Shown here piece by piece: positions 12,771-25,969 of a stretch of 64,000 nucleotides of DNA (positions are counted from its first letter, which is position 1; each line of letters starts with the position of its first letter). Position numbers and translations under genes: made by a program. Source of the stretch: Isoetes taiwanensis (Eukaryota > Streptophyta > Lycopodiopsida > Isoetales > Isoetaceae); assembly GCA_021234155.1 (NCBI GenBank), contig JAJEKV010000130.1, positions 577,658 through 641,657 of the forward strand, written 5' to 3'. Under the pieces are notes generated by a model. It saw nothing but the letters and a program-made list of their open reading frames with translations, was not told the origin of the DNA and ran no database searches.

Positions 12771-14493
12771 AGGAGCAGGAGATTGAACAATTCCTATACC
12801 CAACATGAGGTTAAAAAGGCGCTCACCAACAAATTTCAAATTTTAACCTAAGACCAAGAAAGGAAAAGTTACCTGCCTTAATGAAGATTAAATTGAACCT
12901 CGAGGGGAATCAAAGGTCCACTAAAAGGAAAAGAGCATTAATTACGGAGAAATGAAGATGTATATCATTCTAGTCCAAGAACATAGATCGCTTCTATCGA
13001 AGCAGAGATCTAGTACATGGATCTCTCCCACCAGACTCATTGGAATGGCTGCATGTCAAAAAGGAAGGAATTAGTACAATGTGGACTGGATTTGCTTGTA
13101 CGGGCAAGAAAACACCTCTCGTGGACATGGCCCTCTAAAAGGGAAATGTAAAACATTGAACATTATCACGTGTATGCATCCAATGCAATCCATCGACAGT
13201 AAAAACAATGGGACCAAATTACCTTTGATTCAAATAAAGAAGGAGGATAACATCCTTTATGGCTGAGACTTTAACAATACACCCAGCTTGGGATCAAACC
13301 GGGAAAAAATGAACATGACTAAAAAGAAAGGGAAGCATGGCGTGATTCATGCTACACTTTTTCCTATGTCCCTCTCATCATCATCAATATGTACTCATGG
13401 AGGAATAGCAGGAGCAAAGGACTTACCTATTGATAGATTTTATCTTTACAACAAGTCCATAACCGCATGGGATTCGGCTATTGTTACCGGTGATTTAGCA
13501 AATTCAATTTCAAAATCACTTTCCTAATCCCTTTGAGGAATAAACCACCAAGAAGGAGTAATGTTCCATTTAAGCTTCTTAATCACTGCATCACTCAATA
13601 TGAAAAGGTTTTGTAAAGAATATACAAGGAGTTTCTTTATTCCAAGTTAGGGCAATTCCTGCATAAGGATCCATGAATGCTTTCTCATGAGGGTTAAAGA
13701 CATAAAGAATTGCGACAAGCAATGTGAAAAGCCGGGTCCTTGGAGAAGAGGAAAACAACACAGGCCATTAAACATATCGTAAAAAAGTTATTCAATGACA
13801 AAACAAGAAACTTTGCAGGATGAAGAGGAAGACCTCGAAAAAAGTTAAAATCATTGAGGAGAAAGTGAAGCAAAGTTTCGGCAAAGTGAGAAGCGTAATC
13901 CAAATATCTCAAATATGGACAATGGCGCTCAGCTTTGTTTTTAACAGCCTAAAAGTAGAATGGTGAATAAATGGGATTACTAAAATCGGTATGGCCGTGA
14001 AAGACAGAGAAACAAAAAGAGATCGGAGAATACTTTCAAAGGGAATACTCTAAGCTCTTTGAGGAATTAAACAAGCAGAGTAGATCGGCTGCACTTTCCA
14101 AGGATATTCCACAAAGCTCGGAAAGATCTGAAGAATTCATCACAGCCCCACAGAGGGAGAGATCTTGGAAACACCGGTAAATTCATGTAATAAAGGAAAA
14201 AGTCTGTCCAGATACCGCCAAACCGTAATTCTTATCCGAGTCTCCGGGATATAAATGAAAGTGATCCCATTACCTTCTTTCAAGGGCATGGAGTGCCTCA
14301 AAGCATCCCGCATCACTAATGCAGGCACATCACCATGATTCCTAAGGTGGATACTCCTCGTGTTTTGGGAGAGAGCCGGGAGACCCATCAAGCATTGACC
14401 AATACAAGCTATAAGATCCTAAAATGACGCTTAACAGCTTAAATGTATGTTTTATATAAGCCGATCACCCTCGCTAACTGCAGATTTTTGGCC
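12771..14493. other. Unassigned intergenic DNA
   Basis: No recognised gene. Frames at 13,288-13,527 plus, 13,694-13,912 minus and 14,140-14,391 minus are short and without motifs. A short CAT trinucleotide run lies near 13,376-13,388. Confidence 0.5.
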
Positions 14494-14832
14494 TCAAAGG
14501 AACATACATCGATAATTATATAGGAGCAAATCAAGGCTTGCACTGAACAAATCGTCAGCCAACAATGCATGCTCGCTGAATGGTGAGCATACGACACCAT
14601 TGATTGAGGTTCTTACAAAGGCCATGGGCACACCCAGTTTCCAGATACCATATACAACAAAATTTGGAGTTTCCAATGCTAATGCTTCAACCGCCATATA
14701 ATTAATGGTACTCCATCTAAACCTTTCCAATGCCAGAGAGTGGGTATACGCCTGCACCGCCCCATACCTATTCTTGATTATTGCTGAAATGGTCACTAGA
14801 ATGGCCGTTACTACAGGGAAGGAAGTTTTCAC
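14494..14832 (-). CDS. Hydrophobic 112-codon frame, function unknown
   Basis: An uninterrupted minus-strand frame opening with a hydrophobic stretch (VVTAILVTISAII) that could be a membrane segment or signal sequence, followed by a mixed region. I do not recognise the family. A possible donor (AAGGTATGTAGG, minus strand) lies just upstream near 14,890, so this could be one exon of a spliced gene or a remnant. Codon content alone does not prove it is real. It lies about 1 kb from another hydrophobic minus-strand frame (15,874-16,182), and the two may belong to one decayed membrane-protein gene. Confidence 0.25.
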   Translation of the reverse strand: MKTSFPVVTAILVTISAIIKNRYGAVQAYTHSLALERFRWSTINYMAVEALALETPNFVVYGIWKLGVPMAFVRTSINGVVCSPFSEHALLADDLFSASLDLLLYNYRCMFL

Positions 14833-15873
14833 TTAGCAGCTGAAGATGCATAAGGTATGAGAATTGTACGCAATAATATGCCTACATACCTTGTGTTTAC
14901 ATGTGGAGATAAATAATCATTTAACTTCCCGAGGCAATCGAGCAAATTTGGGTCATTTCAGGGTTGGTGTTAAATAAAACCAAAAGTGCACACTTATGAC
15001 ACTAAGGAGACAACTATCCATGGCATAAAGGTTCCGATAACAGGTGTTTACAAAGATCTCCGATCCTCTTGCTCTCAACCATCTTTACATGGACTGCGGG
15101 GTCCATAGTTTGCAAGGATTAAGGAAAAACTCCATAGGTATCCTTCCACTTTATCTCACGGGAGAAACGAAACTCAATTTGGTGGATTTACGTTTTCTCC
15201 TCGCCTGTAGGCCCCAACCAAACTCCCAGCATTCACTGCAGTTCTATATACGGCAAGGGTCACAGCAGTATGGCCCACGTCCAAGGAAAGATGGGGGTCT
15301 CTGCTTGTAAGGACTTATTTGTACAAGCTCAAGCCTTAGTCAGCTAAGATGGTGTGGAGAGCTTCTATATCTTAATAGACCATCCCCCGCCTCTGCTGCT
15401 TAATCGATATTACCGCAGTACTCTAATTTCATTGCTGGGGAGTGTCACTTCAAACACCTTCACCGATTCAACCTTCTTTCTGGGCTTGACTCCAGTTCGA
15501 ACATCCAATATAATGAGAAGAATCCCGATGCATGGTACCGCCTACGCGTTATACCGCTGATGCTGTGGAGTAGATTAACAACTTTTGGCACCCCATCTGC
15601 TTCTCGGCACACAAGCTGCCTCTCTAACACTTCTTAAGTATATGCATGTTCAACGGTGTATTAACAAATCAAGATCTAAGGGACCCTTCAAATAGATGTT
15701 CACTTGAGGAGGTTAAGAAACAAACTAAAGGTTCTCAAATAGATAAAAAGATCTACCATCTTATTACTGAGCATATGGAGGACATCAGAACTCCAAATAA
15801 TCAATGGCAAATTGAATAAGCAGCTATCGGTCGACACCATGGCCTTATCACTTGAAAAGAAACCATTCTAAAG
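14833..15873. other. Unassigned DNA between two hydrophobic frames
   Basis: Short frames occur on both strands, for example 15,044-15,310 plus. The minus strand near 15,230-15,290 reads like part of a repeat-type protein (VGHTAVTLAVYRTAV), faintly ankyrin-like. One such block is not enough to assign a domain. Confidence 0.35.
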
Positions 15874-16182
15874 CTACCTACTACACCAGAGAGACAACTT
15901 AAGTCTGCTTGTGCAAAAAGGATGGAAGATATACACCGCTGCTAGATCAAACTCAAATGGATCATTGCTTTGCATCAGTAGGCCCAGCCACCAATCGTGA
16001 ATCGTTTCAAATATGATCAATAATCGTATCAAGCCAATGCAAATTATAGGAGCAGAGAATTCAACCATGCCTTTGTATGCAATCATTACTAGATTTTTAG
16101 AGTTGACAGCATAAATTAATAAGGGAGTGCTAACCATTAATAATTTACTTCTTTTGGGACAATGGTAGTGCATCAATAACAC
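15874..16182 (-). CDS. Membrane-type 102-codon frame, function unknown
   Basis: A minus-strand frame with two hydrophobic stretches (LLIYAV and neighbours; IICIGLIRLLIIF) separated by a short linker, then a DWWLGLLM segment. It looks like part of a multi-pass plant membrane protein. No signature residues let me name it, and no start or splice context is convincing. It may be a pseudogene fragment. Confidence 0.25.
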   Translation of the reverse strand: MLLMHYHCPKRSKLLMVSTPLLIYAVNSKNLVMIAYKGMVEFSAPIICIGLIRLLIIFETIHDWWLGLLMQSNDPFEFDLAAVYIFHPFCTSRLKLSLWCSR

Positions 16183-17020
16183 TATGAGAACTCAATTTGC
16201 TGGCTATATGGTTACACGTAATTGCAGAAGTTATGATTGGCGTCAGCCCCATCTATGATCGCACAAAGAACTTTGCTGGACCTTATTCAAATCCCATTGC
16301 CCACAAAACACTAAAGGGGAAAAATATGACACAGTATCGGGATGTACATTGGTTCCTTTAAGGACCTTTTGAATTCTTTATACTAAAACTAACATTATTC
16401 CACATGATGCTCTTTGCACGATGCTATGAGGAGACGCAATAGAGCAGAAGTCTCTACTAGAGGAATGGAAGGTGCGTAAAATCTCTGATGAGGAGGCCAT
16501 GTTATCTCAATAAATGGAGAACATCTTTATCCAAATTAAGCAAGAAATGATTCACTGGCCATCAAGAAGCATCAAGAGGAAAGAGGTTTGAGAAATAACT
16601 AGCCGAGCCTTCTTCAACCCGCTTCATGCATGGCAACAGTAAAGGGAGGCACATGCTCCTTTCCGCTAGATTTCCACAACTTCCTTTGTGAGGAGCTTTG
16701 ATCTTCAATATCTATGGCGGTACGCAGGTAGAAAACCTGACCATACAAGATTTGATTGCAGCACAAGAGGGTTTCCGTGTTCAACTCAATTTAATACAAC
16801 TGCTTCTCGCAAGTTTAAAAACTCTCTGCTTGTATCTACTGACATGTCAAACGTATTTCAAGATGTTTCTTTGCTTTTTCTGCATATCATTTTCCAATGG
16901 ATATACCTCCTTTGATGTAATTTATGTTAACATGAATACCAAAAATCCTTTTGCCTTCAAAAAAGAAAAAAAGCAATACATTGCGTAAATTCTTGCCGCT
17001 TTCTTTATTTTTCTTGTTTC
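16183..17020. other. Unassigned intergenic DNA
   Basis: No recognised gene. A 96-codon plus frame at 16,698-16,988 is leucine-rich and ends in an A-rich run, which suggests non-coding AT-rich DNA. Confidence 0.45.
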
Positions 17021-17023
17021 TAA

Positions 17024-17060
17024 CACTACTGGCGATTCATAAAACGCCACCATGGACACT
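17024..17060 (+). repeat. CACTA-like terminus CACTACTGGCG with small hairpin
   Basis: CACTACTGGCGATTC begins at 17,024. TGGCG (17,030-17,034) and CGCCA (17,045-17,049) form a 5-bp stem over a 10-nt loop. Plant CACTA transposons start with CACTA and often carry such an inner GGCG/CGCC hairpin. No matching right end (CAGTAGTG) was found nearby, so this is a candidate terminus only. Confidence 0.45.
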
Positions 17061-17459
17061 TGTGTTGATAGGCTATTATATCTTGAATTGATTTCAATCA
17101 AGACACGAGTTTAATTTTGCACTTGTAGTTTAACCGCTTAGAACTAAGTGTTCCGCAGCTTTAAATTCAACTTTTAGTAGTTAGGTAAGTCAGCATTATT
17201 TTGTGTTTTAATTCTAGATTAAAAAATTGATTAATGTTTAATCTATTGCTGCGTATGCTGTAGGTCGTACTGGACGGCTTAGGTGTTTCGTGGTTTTCTT
17301 TGTTGTTTCATTGGAAGCGGCCGCGTATGGTTTCTTATTACTGTGTAAAGTCATATCAACTCACTTTTACAGGCGAGTATCACTGACGGTAACTCGAAGA
17401 TGAGACCATTGCCGTAAATTCAATGAGTCAACGAAGTCTATCGTGACGAATCCTTGTTG

Positions 17460-18962
17460 AAGGATGTTGAGAACAAGGCTTGGTTTAAACAGCACTTTGT
17501 TGAGTCAAGTGATGAAGGAAAGGCAAGGAACTAAGGAATTTGCGCACTAACGTATCAGCTATTAAAGATTGATAGTTGAGTAAAAGATATGTCTTCAAAG
17601 TACAATGAAGTTATGTAAGAAGTCTGGAGGAAGTTTGTGAAGTATGATCCGCACTTCGGCGAACCTCTGCCTCTTATAGAGCAGATACCTCATCACGGTT
17701 TGAATGAAATGTTAGTGCGATTTCTTCTACAAGTAAAAAAAGGATGGCTCGACGTTTCCTGCGGGCAAGTACTAGTATTTTTATTTTGTTGTTCTAATTT
17801 AATTTGAAACTAATAGTTTGTGTTTTATAATGCAGTTTAAATTGTATGTTAAAGGCTATTAGCATAGTTATCCGTAAGGATCAGGAGTCAAAGATGGCTT
17901 TAAGGGGTCTGAGAGTTGAACATTTTAATATTATGAGGGATCCATTGTTTATTAGAGCTAGGACAACTTTCATTGATTATAGTATTTAGCAAAAGAAGGC
18001 GCAGGCAATTCCACATAATTCTGAAAAGGATTTGCTTGCTAGATGAATACATCAGCACATCTAAAGGTGTTCAGAAAAGATTATGCTTTTATCTCTGCTC
18101 CAGGTTTGCGATAAGGGACACCAGTATTTGTATGAGGTTAAGACATAGATTTGTCACTTGAAAGTGATGGGAAATTTCAGTACTTGGTCTACAATGAGAG
18201 GAATAGCAAGACATGGGGAATAAATGTTACAAAATATGATCCCAGTCACTTCAGAACTGCGATTTGGAGTTACGAAGATTACTTTGTCTCAATTTACAAA
18301 CAATATGTTCGCCATTTTCTTGTCCAGGATAATGTTGCACCACGACTACTGTTTTTGCAAGCAGTTGTGAATTATAAACATGAGGTAAGTGGTTTTGTAA
18401 TTGTTGATTTATTTTTGTTTTTCAAATCTAATGTTTCAAAATGGATTAAAAGCATGGGTGCATTTATCAACATTGATATTTGCAACAAAACGGCGGTTTC
18501 TTCGCGACAACGTGATGCCATAAACCACCTAACTAAATTGGCGTCAATCAAACACGCGATCACTGGGAGTCTTAAGAAAAGTATGTAATTTGGTTTTATT
18601 GGTTTCTATTTTTATTTTAAGATAATTAGTTAATTTGAGTTACTTTTGTGGGTAGAATTGCAGCAGTTCTTCAGGGTCTATCAGCCGCTATGAGCATAAG
18701 CGTTCTACACCAATAATAAGTAATTTCTTGAATAATTGGCGCATCTCACAAAAGTGTTTCACTGCAAGCATAAATCTTTGTTACATATTATGTTTGATAT
18801 TTATTACATAGTTCTAACACTGATTGTATCATTGGTATTGAGGGGGCCAAAGTTGTTCCTGTTGTTGATTCTTCAAGTCATGTCATAATACAAGTCCTGC
18901 GGATTACAAATTCGGCCATTCCGCCCGCTGCCCCAGAAAACGCTAGTGAAGATAATGACTAG
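17460..18962 (+). pseudogene. Unrecognised intron-containing gene, probably frame-damaged
   Basis: Several coding-like segments are separated by plausible GT-AG introns. One segment runs from about 17,620 to 17,767 and ends in KKGWLDVSCGQ. A second starts after the acceptor at 17,835 (CMLKAISIVIRKDQE onward) and meets a TAG at 17,987-17,989. A third follows a CTCCAG acceptor near 18,102 (VCDKGHQYLYEV) and continues, after a one-base frame change, into LESDGKFQYLVYNER up to the GTAAGT donor at 18,385. A fourth (AINHLTKLASIKHAI) ends at the GTATGT donor at 18,581. The last (EGAKVVPVVDSSSHV) stops at 18,960-18,962. I do not recognise the family. The internal stop and the frame change mean either decay or sequence error. 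It starts about 0.4 kb after a CACTA-like terminus, so it may be a gene carried by, or belonging to, that transposon. Confidence 0.4.
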
Positions 18963-19268
18963 TGGACTATTGGGCATTTGAGGATTTTTTGAAGGCAAAT
19001 CCTTAGATTCAAAAGTATTTATCGAAGTGAGAAATGTCAATGAGTGTTTAATTTGCAATTTTAATTTTGAATTTGTTTCATGAAAGATGCTCGCTTTTCA
19101 CAAACAAAGAAACCAATTCATGGTTGTAGCTTTAGCAACTTATGATAGAGTTTTATGGTATCATCATGTACATGTCAATGAAGGGACAGACCCTCAAAAT
19201 TTCAAAACCATAACACATGATAGCTTTTGACATGAAGAGCTTCATGTCAACATTTATCCATTCCGAAG

Positions 19269-19880
19269 CACTACAAGAGAATCGTGTTTATCACGGGCTT
19301 TTTTGTCACTTTTGTAGACTACAAAGAAATTCCGTGAGACTGACAAAAATAAGGACCATAAAATGTCAAAATTGGTGACGATACATCGTCATAGTTTGTC
19401 ACTTAAGCAAATTTTGACACTCATTATGTCATCTCTATAGCATTGTTTAACTTTAAGTAATTGGACACTTATATCACATATCTTAGGTTGTTTTATAATT
19501 TATTGTCATCTATAGTGTCATATTTAGATTTTACAATTTTTTCGCAACTCCTTTACACTATTACATCATATTTCTCGTGATCATTTTTTTATCGTCTTTC
19601 AAAGATTTTTTGCAATCTATTTCAAGATGAAAGAGTTTAATTTTGTCACCTATTTTAACATATTTAGGTCATGTTTGTCATTTTGGCACCTATTTAGTCA
19701 TATGTTTTTGACATATTTTGTCATCTATTAACGTATGGCAATTATTTGTCAATTTTTCTAAAGCAATTCTTAGTCACATTTTTGTCATATTTTAACCATG
19801 TGTTTTGACACATTATTATTATTATCATCTCTGTTTGGCATTATTTTGACATTTTTTTAGCACTTAATTCATCATGATTA
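19269..19880 (+). repeat. CACTA left terminus and TTGTCA subterminal array
   Basis: After the CACTACAAGAG terminus, a short inverted pair CGTG...CACG (19,283-19,296) and then at least eight TTGTCA or TGTCAT units are spread over 600 bp, for example near 19,309, 19,396, 19,501, 19,655, 19,719 and 19,782. Such arrays are where the CACTA DNA-binding transposase protein is known to bind. Confidence 0.65.
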
Positions 19881-19889
19881 GAGAACACC

Positions 19890-21985
19890 ATCTGTAAAGA
19901 ATATTGACATGAAATTTTTTACGAAACATAGAAGTAATTTATTTATCATGTTTAGTTCACAAACTCGAAAAGCTAACGACTACACATACCATTATTTATG
20001 GAGAAGTTTATGACAAACAATCATCCATGTTAAGTTCTAGCTATAAATATGCTGCATAATTTATTGCACAACTTTTCGTGATTCACAACTTCATTTACCT
20101 AAACAAACTATATCGACTTAACCCCTTGTATATCAATATCCATATCTTCAAACTGATTTGCACTACTTTTCGCTCTATGTTTAGCGAGACTCTCTTATCA
20201 GTAGCGCATGTTGAATTTCCTGAAATCAGCACAAGATACCAAGAGATAAATCCAATTTTAGGGACAGGGCATTTAAGCATACCACAGTACACCATCTAAA
20301 AAATGTAAGACAATATATTTTGCAACCATGAGTGATAGGGAGTCACCAACCCGTCTCTTCCTTACCCAGAATAAGCCATCACTAATGCTAAAACCAATTT
20401 TGCTAACATATGTTAAATAAGAGAATCAAGTCAGGATTTTAGCCGGGATTGCATGTTGTACTTAAAGAGGTACATAGAACATGTACCCTAAAAGATTTGT
20501 AATAGAAAAGAAAAGGGAAGTAGATGCTTACTTTTGGGAATCCTCAGAATTTATATTAGCAGCTTCAGGAAATTTGCCTCCATTATACAGTCAGTCCAGC
20601 AAAGATGTATGCTAGTCTTGAAATGATTCATTATCAATAATTTTCAAAGGCCATGACTCCTCTTTCCGAACATCATAATAGACCATAAACCTTTCTTTTT
20701 TGTAAAGGCCATAAACGCATAAACCAAGAATCCCACATAACCATCCCTGCTTTGTTACATATATAGAGCAAAACTTTTCAGCATACAGCAGCAAAAAACT
20801 TATCCTAGTCCAATACATCTAGCCTTTCGCAAAAGCACAAGGTATCAATCTAAAACAAAACCACTATCTTATTCACATAGGGTAGCAACTAAAAGAATTC
20901 CAGACTCCATGATCTCTATCCTATTCAGCATTAGCCACATTCACATCCATCAGCCAACCCACAATATCTGGTATACAAAACCAGAACATAGCAAAAACAA
21001 CGGCATGTCGACCGGACCATCTCCTTTACAGCCACCAACAAGAGATCTATGCTGCAGCAACATACACCTGAGCAAATACCATTAATACCTACATTTTATT
21101 AAAAGCAAGCTATGTAGCCATTTGCTGTGGCACCCATGTCTTGTAACATTTTGAAAATGATTGTAATAAAATTTTGACGAGAAATTTTGAAAAGAACATA
21201 AGAACCTGATTATGGACGCCTCTTCCACATCTGTGAGTTGCTACTCTTATATGTGGGTGTCTCCCATTGGTGGTATTGCCTTGGTAACAGCTCCAAGAAT
21301 CGAGCGAGTCATCACAAACCCTTTAGCCAGGAAAGAGTCTCTGAATAAGAGTCTCTTTCAACTTTATTTTCATCCCATATAATTTAAAATAATATATATT
21401 ATGACTGCTATCAAACAAGGAGAGATAAGCCAGACAAAAGATATAATTCCCAGGCATCTTCATTAGTTCGTTGCAGGTTGATTGTCACATTACGGTAATT
21501 CTTATCCTATAAACAGGGACGCTTCCATGAAACGGTCGCAACGCCGCATGAAAAGTCGTGTCGTTATTCAACACTTATAAAACTTGAAGCTAGGGCACCT
21601 TTCGCTGTAAAGTTGCTCTAAGAAACTTCATCTTAGTCTACTGATCACATGTTCGGCGCGCTCACCTAAGAGAGGGTTTAATTCATTTTCTCCTCAAGAG
21701 ATGCCACATCTTTGTGATCTTCAGCAACTGCCTTTACATTCATTTGAAGTATTAGCAAAACAAACTATATGTTTCCAAATAATGCATGCCAATAAATATG
21801 AAGTATTCAACGAATTTATGTTCAAATAGTAGTGCTCATGATAACAGCAGCACTAGTCAATGCTTCAACTTTTTTCTTATCTTAGATGCAAATTACTCCC
21901 CAAATACAATCACACGTGTAACCATAGACAAAGCTAAGATGCTGAACAACAAGAATAATTATACAGATAACTTTACTTCTAAACT
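19890..21985. other. AT-rich DNA, no gene recognised
   Basis: No convincing coding sequence. Two minus-strand frames (20,612-20,818; 20,095-20,295) are short. The former reads like part of a plant protein (KKERFMVYYDVRKEESWPL), but no domain can be named. CAGC and CTGC sites are normal here, unlike in many other parts of the window. Confidence 0.45.
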
Positions 21986-21987
21986 CT

Positions 21988-22350
21988 TCATTTGTTCTGT
22001 AAACAGAATCGCGAATTAACAACCTCCCAGAAGGTACAAGCAAGTTTAATAGCAGAGTATCTGGCTTGAATACACAAGTCTATGACACAGTTTCCGACCA
22101 ACCCCCACCCTGCCAAGGAACCGTTCTTAGCTCCCATAATAAAGAATGTACAAAGCTCATGCATTTCCAAATCAGGTCGAAAATACCCCGCTGTTTTACC
22201 CTTACTTTGAAATTGCATAATGCTTCCAAACCATATGCATATGCGCCAGGCAGAACACAGCCCTTTTTGAGCATCTGAAGCACCTAACTTCAGATTGTTT
22301 CGCCAGTCGATCTGTATACAGAACAGATCGGCACAAAATGGTGGCTTCAT
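21988..22350 (-). CDS. 120-codon frame, function unknown
   Basis: An uninterrupted minus-strand frame in otherwise AT-rich DNA, ending in WEVVNSRFCLQNK. It has six cysteines and several tryptophans and shows no domain I recognise. An overlapping frame in another phase (22,202-22,426) lowers confidence that it is coding. No promoter or splice sites are assigned. Confidence 0.2.
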   Translation of the reverse strand: MKPPFCADLFCIQIDWRNNLKLGASDAQKGLCSAWRICIWFGSIMQFQSKGKTAGYFRPDLEMHELCTFFIMGAKNGSLAGWGLVGNCVIDLCIQARYSAIKLACTFWEVVNSRFCLQNK

Positions 22351-25300
22351 CTTTGCCTGTAAGTGTCATACAAATGTTTTTAACATTTTGATGGGCAGAA
22401 TTTGCACCTTCCAAGTTTAAGAGCAACCATGTCCATATTTATTATTTGGTTCAACATTTGACTCATGTATAGGGGAATGTAGCCGCTAGGAAACTTCTTC
22501 AGACCTTATTAGAAAATTTCCTGCAGCCCTAGAGCCAGTCGAATTTTACAAAATGCAGCCGAAGCCCCCGCGATTAAAAATTCAAACCGAAATATAAAAT
22601 TCACAAATGTTTTTACATTGAGGCCTCACGTTAATGTAATATATTTGTTACAAAGAGATGCACACATTAGTTCAATATCAGATACACGAAAGTAATCTAT
22701 ACACAAGTCAATATATTACAAATGCACACAAGCACAGACCGCGCCTGATTACCTGATTACAGACCAATAAAATGCCATGATTAAAGGATGCATCTTCTGT
22801 GGATTTACCCCATGACCCCGCCAAAAAGATTGATACATGCTCGCATCAACCATAGATTGCGCAGATTACCAAGAGTTACTTCTGGCTGCATGTGGGTACT
22901 CAAACCAGAGCTGCATGATGCAGATTGTAGACCTACTGAAACTTGTAACAAGAAGATGGTAAGAAAATCACAGAACTGTGATAAGGGTAGTAATACTCGT
23001 ATTATCCATCCTTCCCTTTCATTTACAAAAGTAATCATCCCTTTTCCTGGGTAAAAAATCCATCTCCATCTTTGCCTATGCTTAAAGTACAGGGATATAT
23101 CCGATTCCATTTTGCCTTATGCTTAACCGTGACAAGATATTTTTGTTCCTTTCTTGCTATCACAGGCAACTAGTTTCTGACGCTCTGTTGCAGTTAATAA
23201 TCTCTAAAGAAGTTGTTATTTTCAGAGCATCTATGTTAACAAAACCGCTTCAGAAGGCGGTTTTGCATGATATCTTTTTCTCACAGTTTGCTTGCTTTCC
23301 AATTTGCGGCAAAGGCAGAGGCGCCTTTGATGCTTGACGACACCTGATATGGTCAAGTTTGCAACTGGTGCAAAATGCCTGTATACTTTGGCGCCAGTAA
23401 TAACACTATTCTTTACTTCTTTAGGACCCGAGGCCACCTATAAACAAGCTTTAGGATGAAATTAGAAACCCACTATCCTTACGTCTGCTGCTCAGCCAAA
23501 ATGCTTATGAGCCCTTTTACCAATAGACTCTGGCGAGAGTATTCCAGTCATTCTTTTTCCAAGGCATCCTTGTAATATTTCATCCAATATACTAAGAAAG
23601 TTTTGTACGCTCAAGCTTCCTCATGTCTTAAACAATTTGAAGTCAGAGCGGAGCAGATCTACTTTAGAAAACCATAAATACAGAAGGAAAAGAAAAGCAA
23701 AACTAACATACCCGCAATGTAGCCAGGGCACTTGTATTTTTCTGATATTTGAAGGGGGATCAATACTTCGCTAGTAACCAACTATCCCCATCTGGACAAT
23801 CGTCCTGATTGGTTTTGATTCTAATTTTAAAACTCGCATAGTTCAGAAAAAGGGCCAGATGCAACATACCGCCATCTATGATTCTGAAAATATTTACAAG
23901 AAATACATGAAAGGAAGGAAGAGTCGGATTAAGCAAGAGTCGATTCGCCTGCTTCCCCGGGTAGATTACAAAGGCAAGTTCCGGCCAAGCTTAAGGGAAG
24001 GATCCGGAAAGCATCCTAAATTGTGGGTAGGGTTTCCGTAGGTTTGCCACATAAAATGGATGTCAGAAGGGACGGTAGTCAACGGTTCCCGGGAAATTGG
24101 CCCGAATGGAGTTAGTCGACGGTTTCCAGACCAAGGACCGGTGTTAACCTGAAACTGAATGGAGACCCCAAACTTCCATTCTATACATAGAAGTTAGATC
24201 GCGAGTTCCTCTATTGCATCCCAGTTAAAGTGCTCTATCTCCCGCCAGTTAACGCAAAGATTTTAAAACTCCCTTCCGGTAACAATATTTCTTTGAATCT
24301 TCTTCTTCTTCTTCGCAATGGTCGGCTTAGAAACCGCAAGGGTCATTTTCTGGCCACAACAAGCTTTATGTAAATCCGCATTTGAAAATCCTACAGTCGT
24401 CCCAGATCCCATGCAGGCTTCGAAGTGGCTCAAGATCCGTCTTTTCCGAAGAAATCCTACAGCAGCTGCGTAATTTCAAGATAAAACACGCCAGGCTTCA
24501 AGATCCCAGAAAAGAATCAAAGCAAGGCTTCAAAAATGGCTCGCTATGGCGTAGCAAGAGCAAATAGATTTAAATCAAGATTTATGCTTCGCTTCAGAGC
24601 ACACCAATGATTCTGCAGGTGAAGAACAAGCTTCATCCGGCTTATCTTTCTGACCAAGGCAAAAATCGACCATCTGTGCACCTCGGGTTTATTCAAGGAA
24701 ACCCAAGGGCTAATTCTGTAAGCCATAGAACTCCTTAAAATGAAGAACCCTAACCTCATGGGTAATTTCGCGCCAGTCCATGAACCCATCATTCCCAGTG
24801 ATTGGGCGTGCCGTTTGTCACCTTAAAATGCGAATTGTGAAAAACGACCCAACTTCTATATTGTAGATCCTATTGCCACCGCCCTCCAAGGCACGTATTG
24901 CAAATATACACGTAATGAGTCAACTATTAAGAGCTTGCACTTCCTGATTACCAATTTGTTGTTCCACGATCTTCATACTTAATCGCAAGATGGCAACAAC
25001 AACAAGGTATAAATAGTAAGAAAAGCATAGAAATAAAAATATAATATGGCAATATAACAAAGCAGAAAAAGACAATGGGAATGATGTGGTGGGTAGCTAA
25101 TTTCAAAGGGATGGATCATAGAAAATACTAAAGTAAATATCGCTTGAACGGAAATAGCACAAATCGGCAAAGGTGGAGAACCTACAAACAAGGGTGCTAA
25201 AGTCGATAGAATAGTCCCAGGAGCTATATTGTCCCAAAGGTTATGCATCAAGAATGAATAGGAATGGAAATGGGGCAATAGTAGATGCTTTCAAGTTGAG

Positions 25301-25950
25301 ATACCATGACAGCAGGCCTTCAAACTTCAACATAATGACTTTTAAACAAAGCCACAAAGCAATTAAATGGAGGAAGATTTAGAATGAGTAGTCAACTCTT
25401 CTATTGATTCAAAATTTAAAGTGTCCAATTATTATCTTTTATAGAACCTGAGACCATAGGGTTCATAAAACCAAAAGGTTAATTATATTGTGTATAAACT
25501 TTATCCTCGCCTCGCTATGCCTTGAATATTCGTGTGTCAATGAAGGCACCAATCCCACCGTCCATTTTGCAAGATGATTCATCATCCGCTACCATTTTTC
25601 CGCTGCAAAGCAACTGCAGGATTTCCTCAAGGTAAGTTCATCCTTTAGTTGCTCCATCGCTCAATCAAACTACAAAATGCGAGCTTCGCTATGGTGTTGT
25701 ACCGAGCTATGGAGATTGCCGGACAATAGGTTTGAATTGCAGCCGCCGCAGTTCCAACCCACATAATCGAGAACAACATCTTTGCCGCATGTTGTATGAA
25801 AGGTGTCCAAAATTCTTATACGGCGTTATGGAGGGCAATTGCTTTCAAAGAGATTAACATCAACAGAACTCGTAAGACAAGACCAACTTGGTAGTTTCTT
25901 TATCTCCTTTTCCTCCTCCTTTTTTAAATCAGCGATGATGATGATGACCA
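22351..25950. other. Unassigned DNA with short TTC and GAT microsatellites
   Basis: No recognised gene. A TTC run lies at about 24,299-24,316 and a GAT run at about 25,933-25,946. Several 60-100-codon frames on both strands (22,805-23,110 minus, 24,979-25,278 minus) lack motifs. Confidence 0.45.
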
Positions 25951-25969
25951 AAAGATGATTGATGATAAT

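Noticed and set aside
15230-15290. Ankyrin-like phrase on the minus strand
   Set aside because: Only one partial repeat unit; ankyrin domains need several, and none of the neighbours fit.
18935-18950. AACGCTAGTG as the right end of the CACTA-like element at 17,024
   Set aside because: The match to the reverse complement of CACTACTGGCG is poor and it lies inside a coding-like segment.
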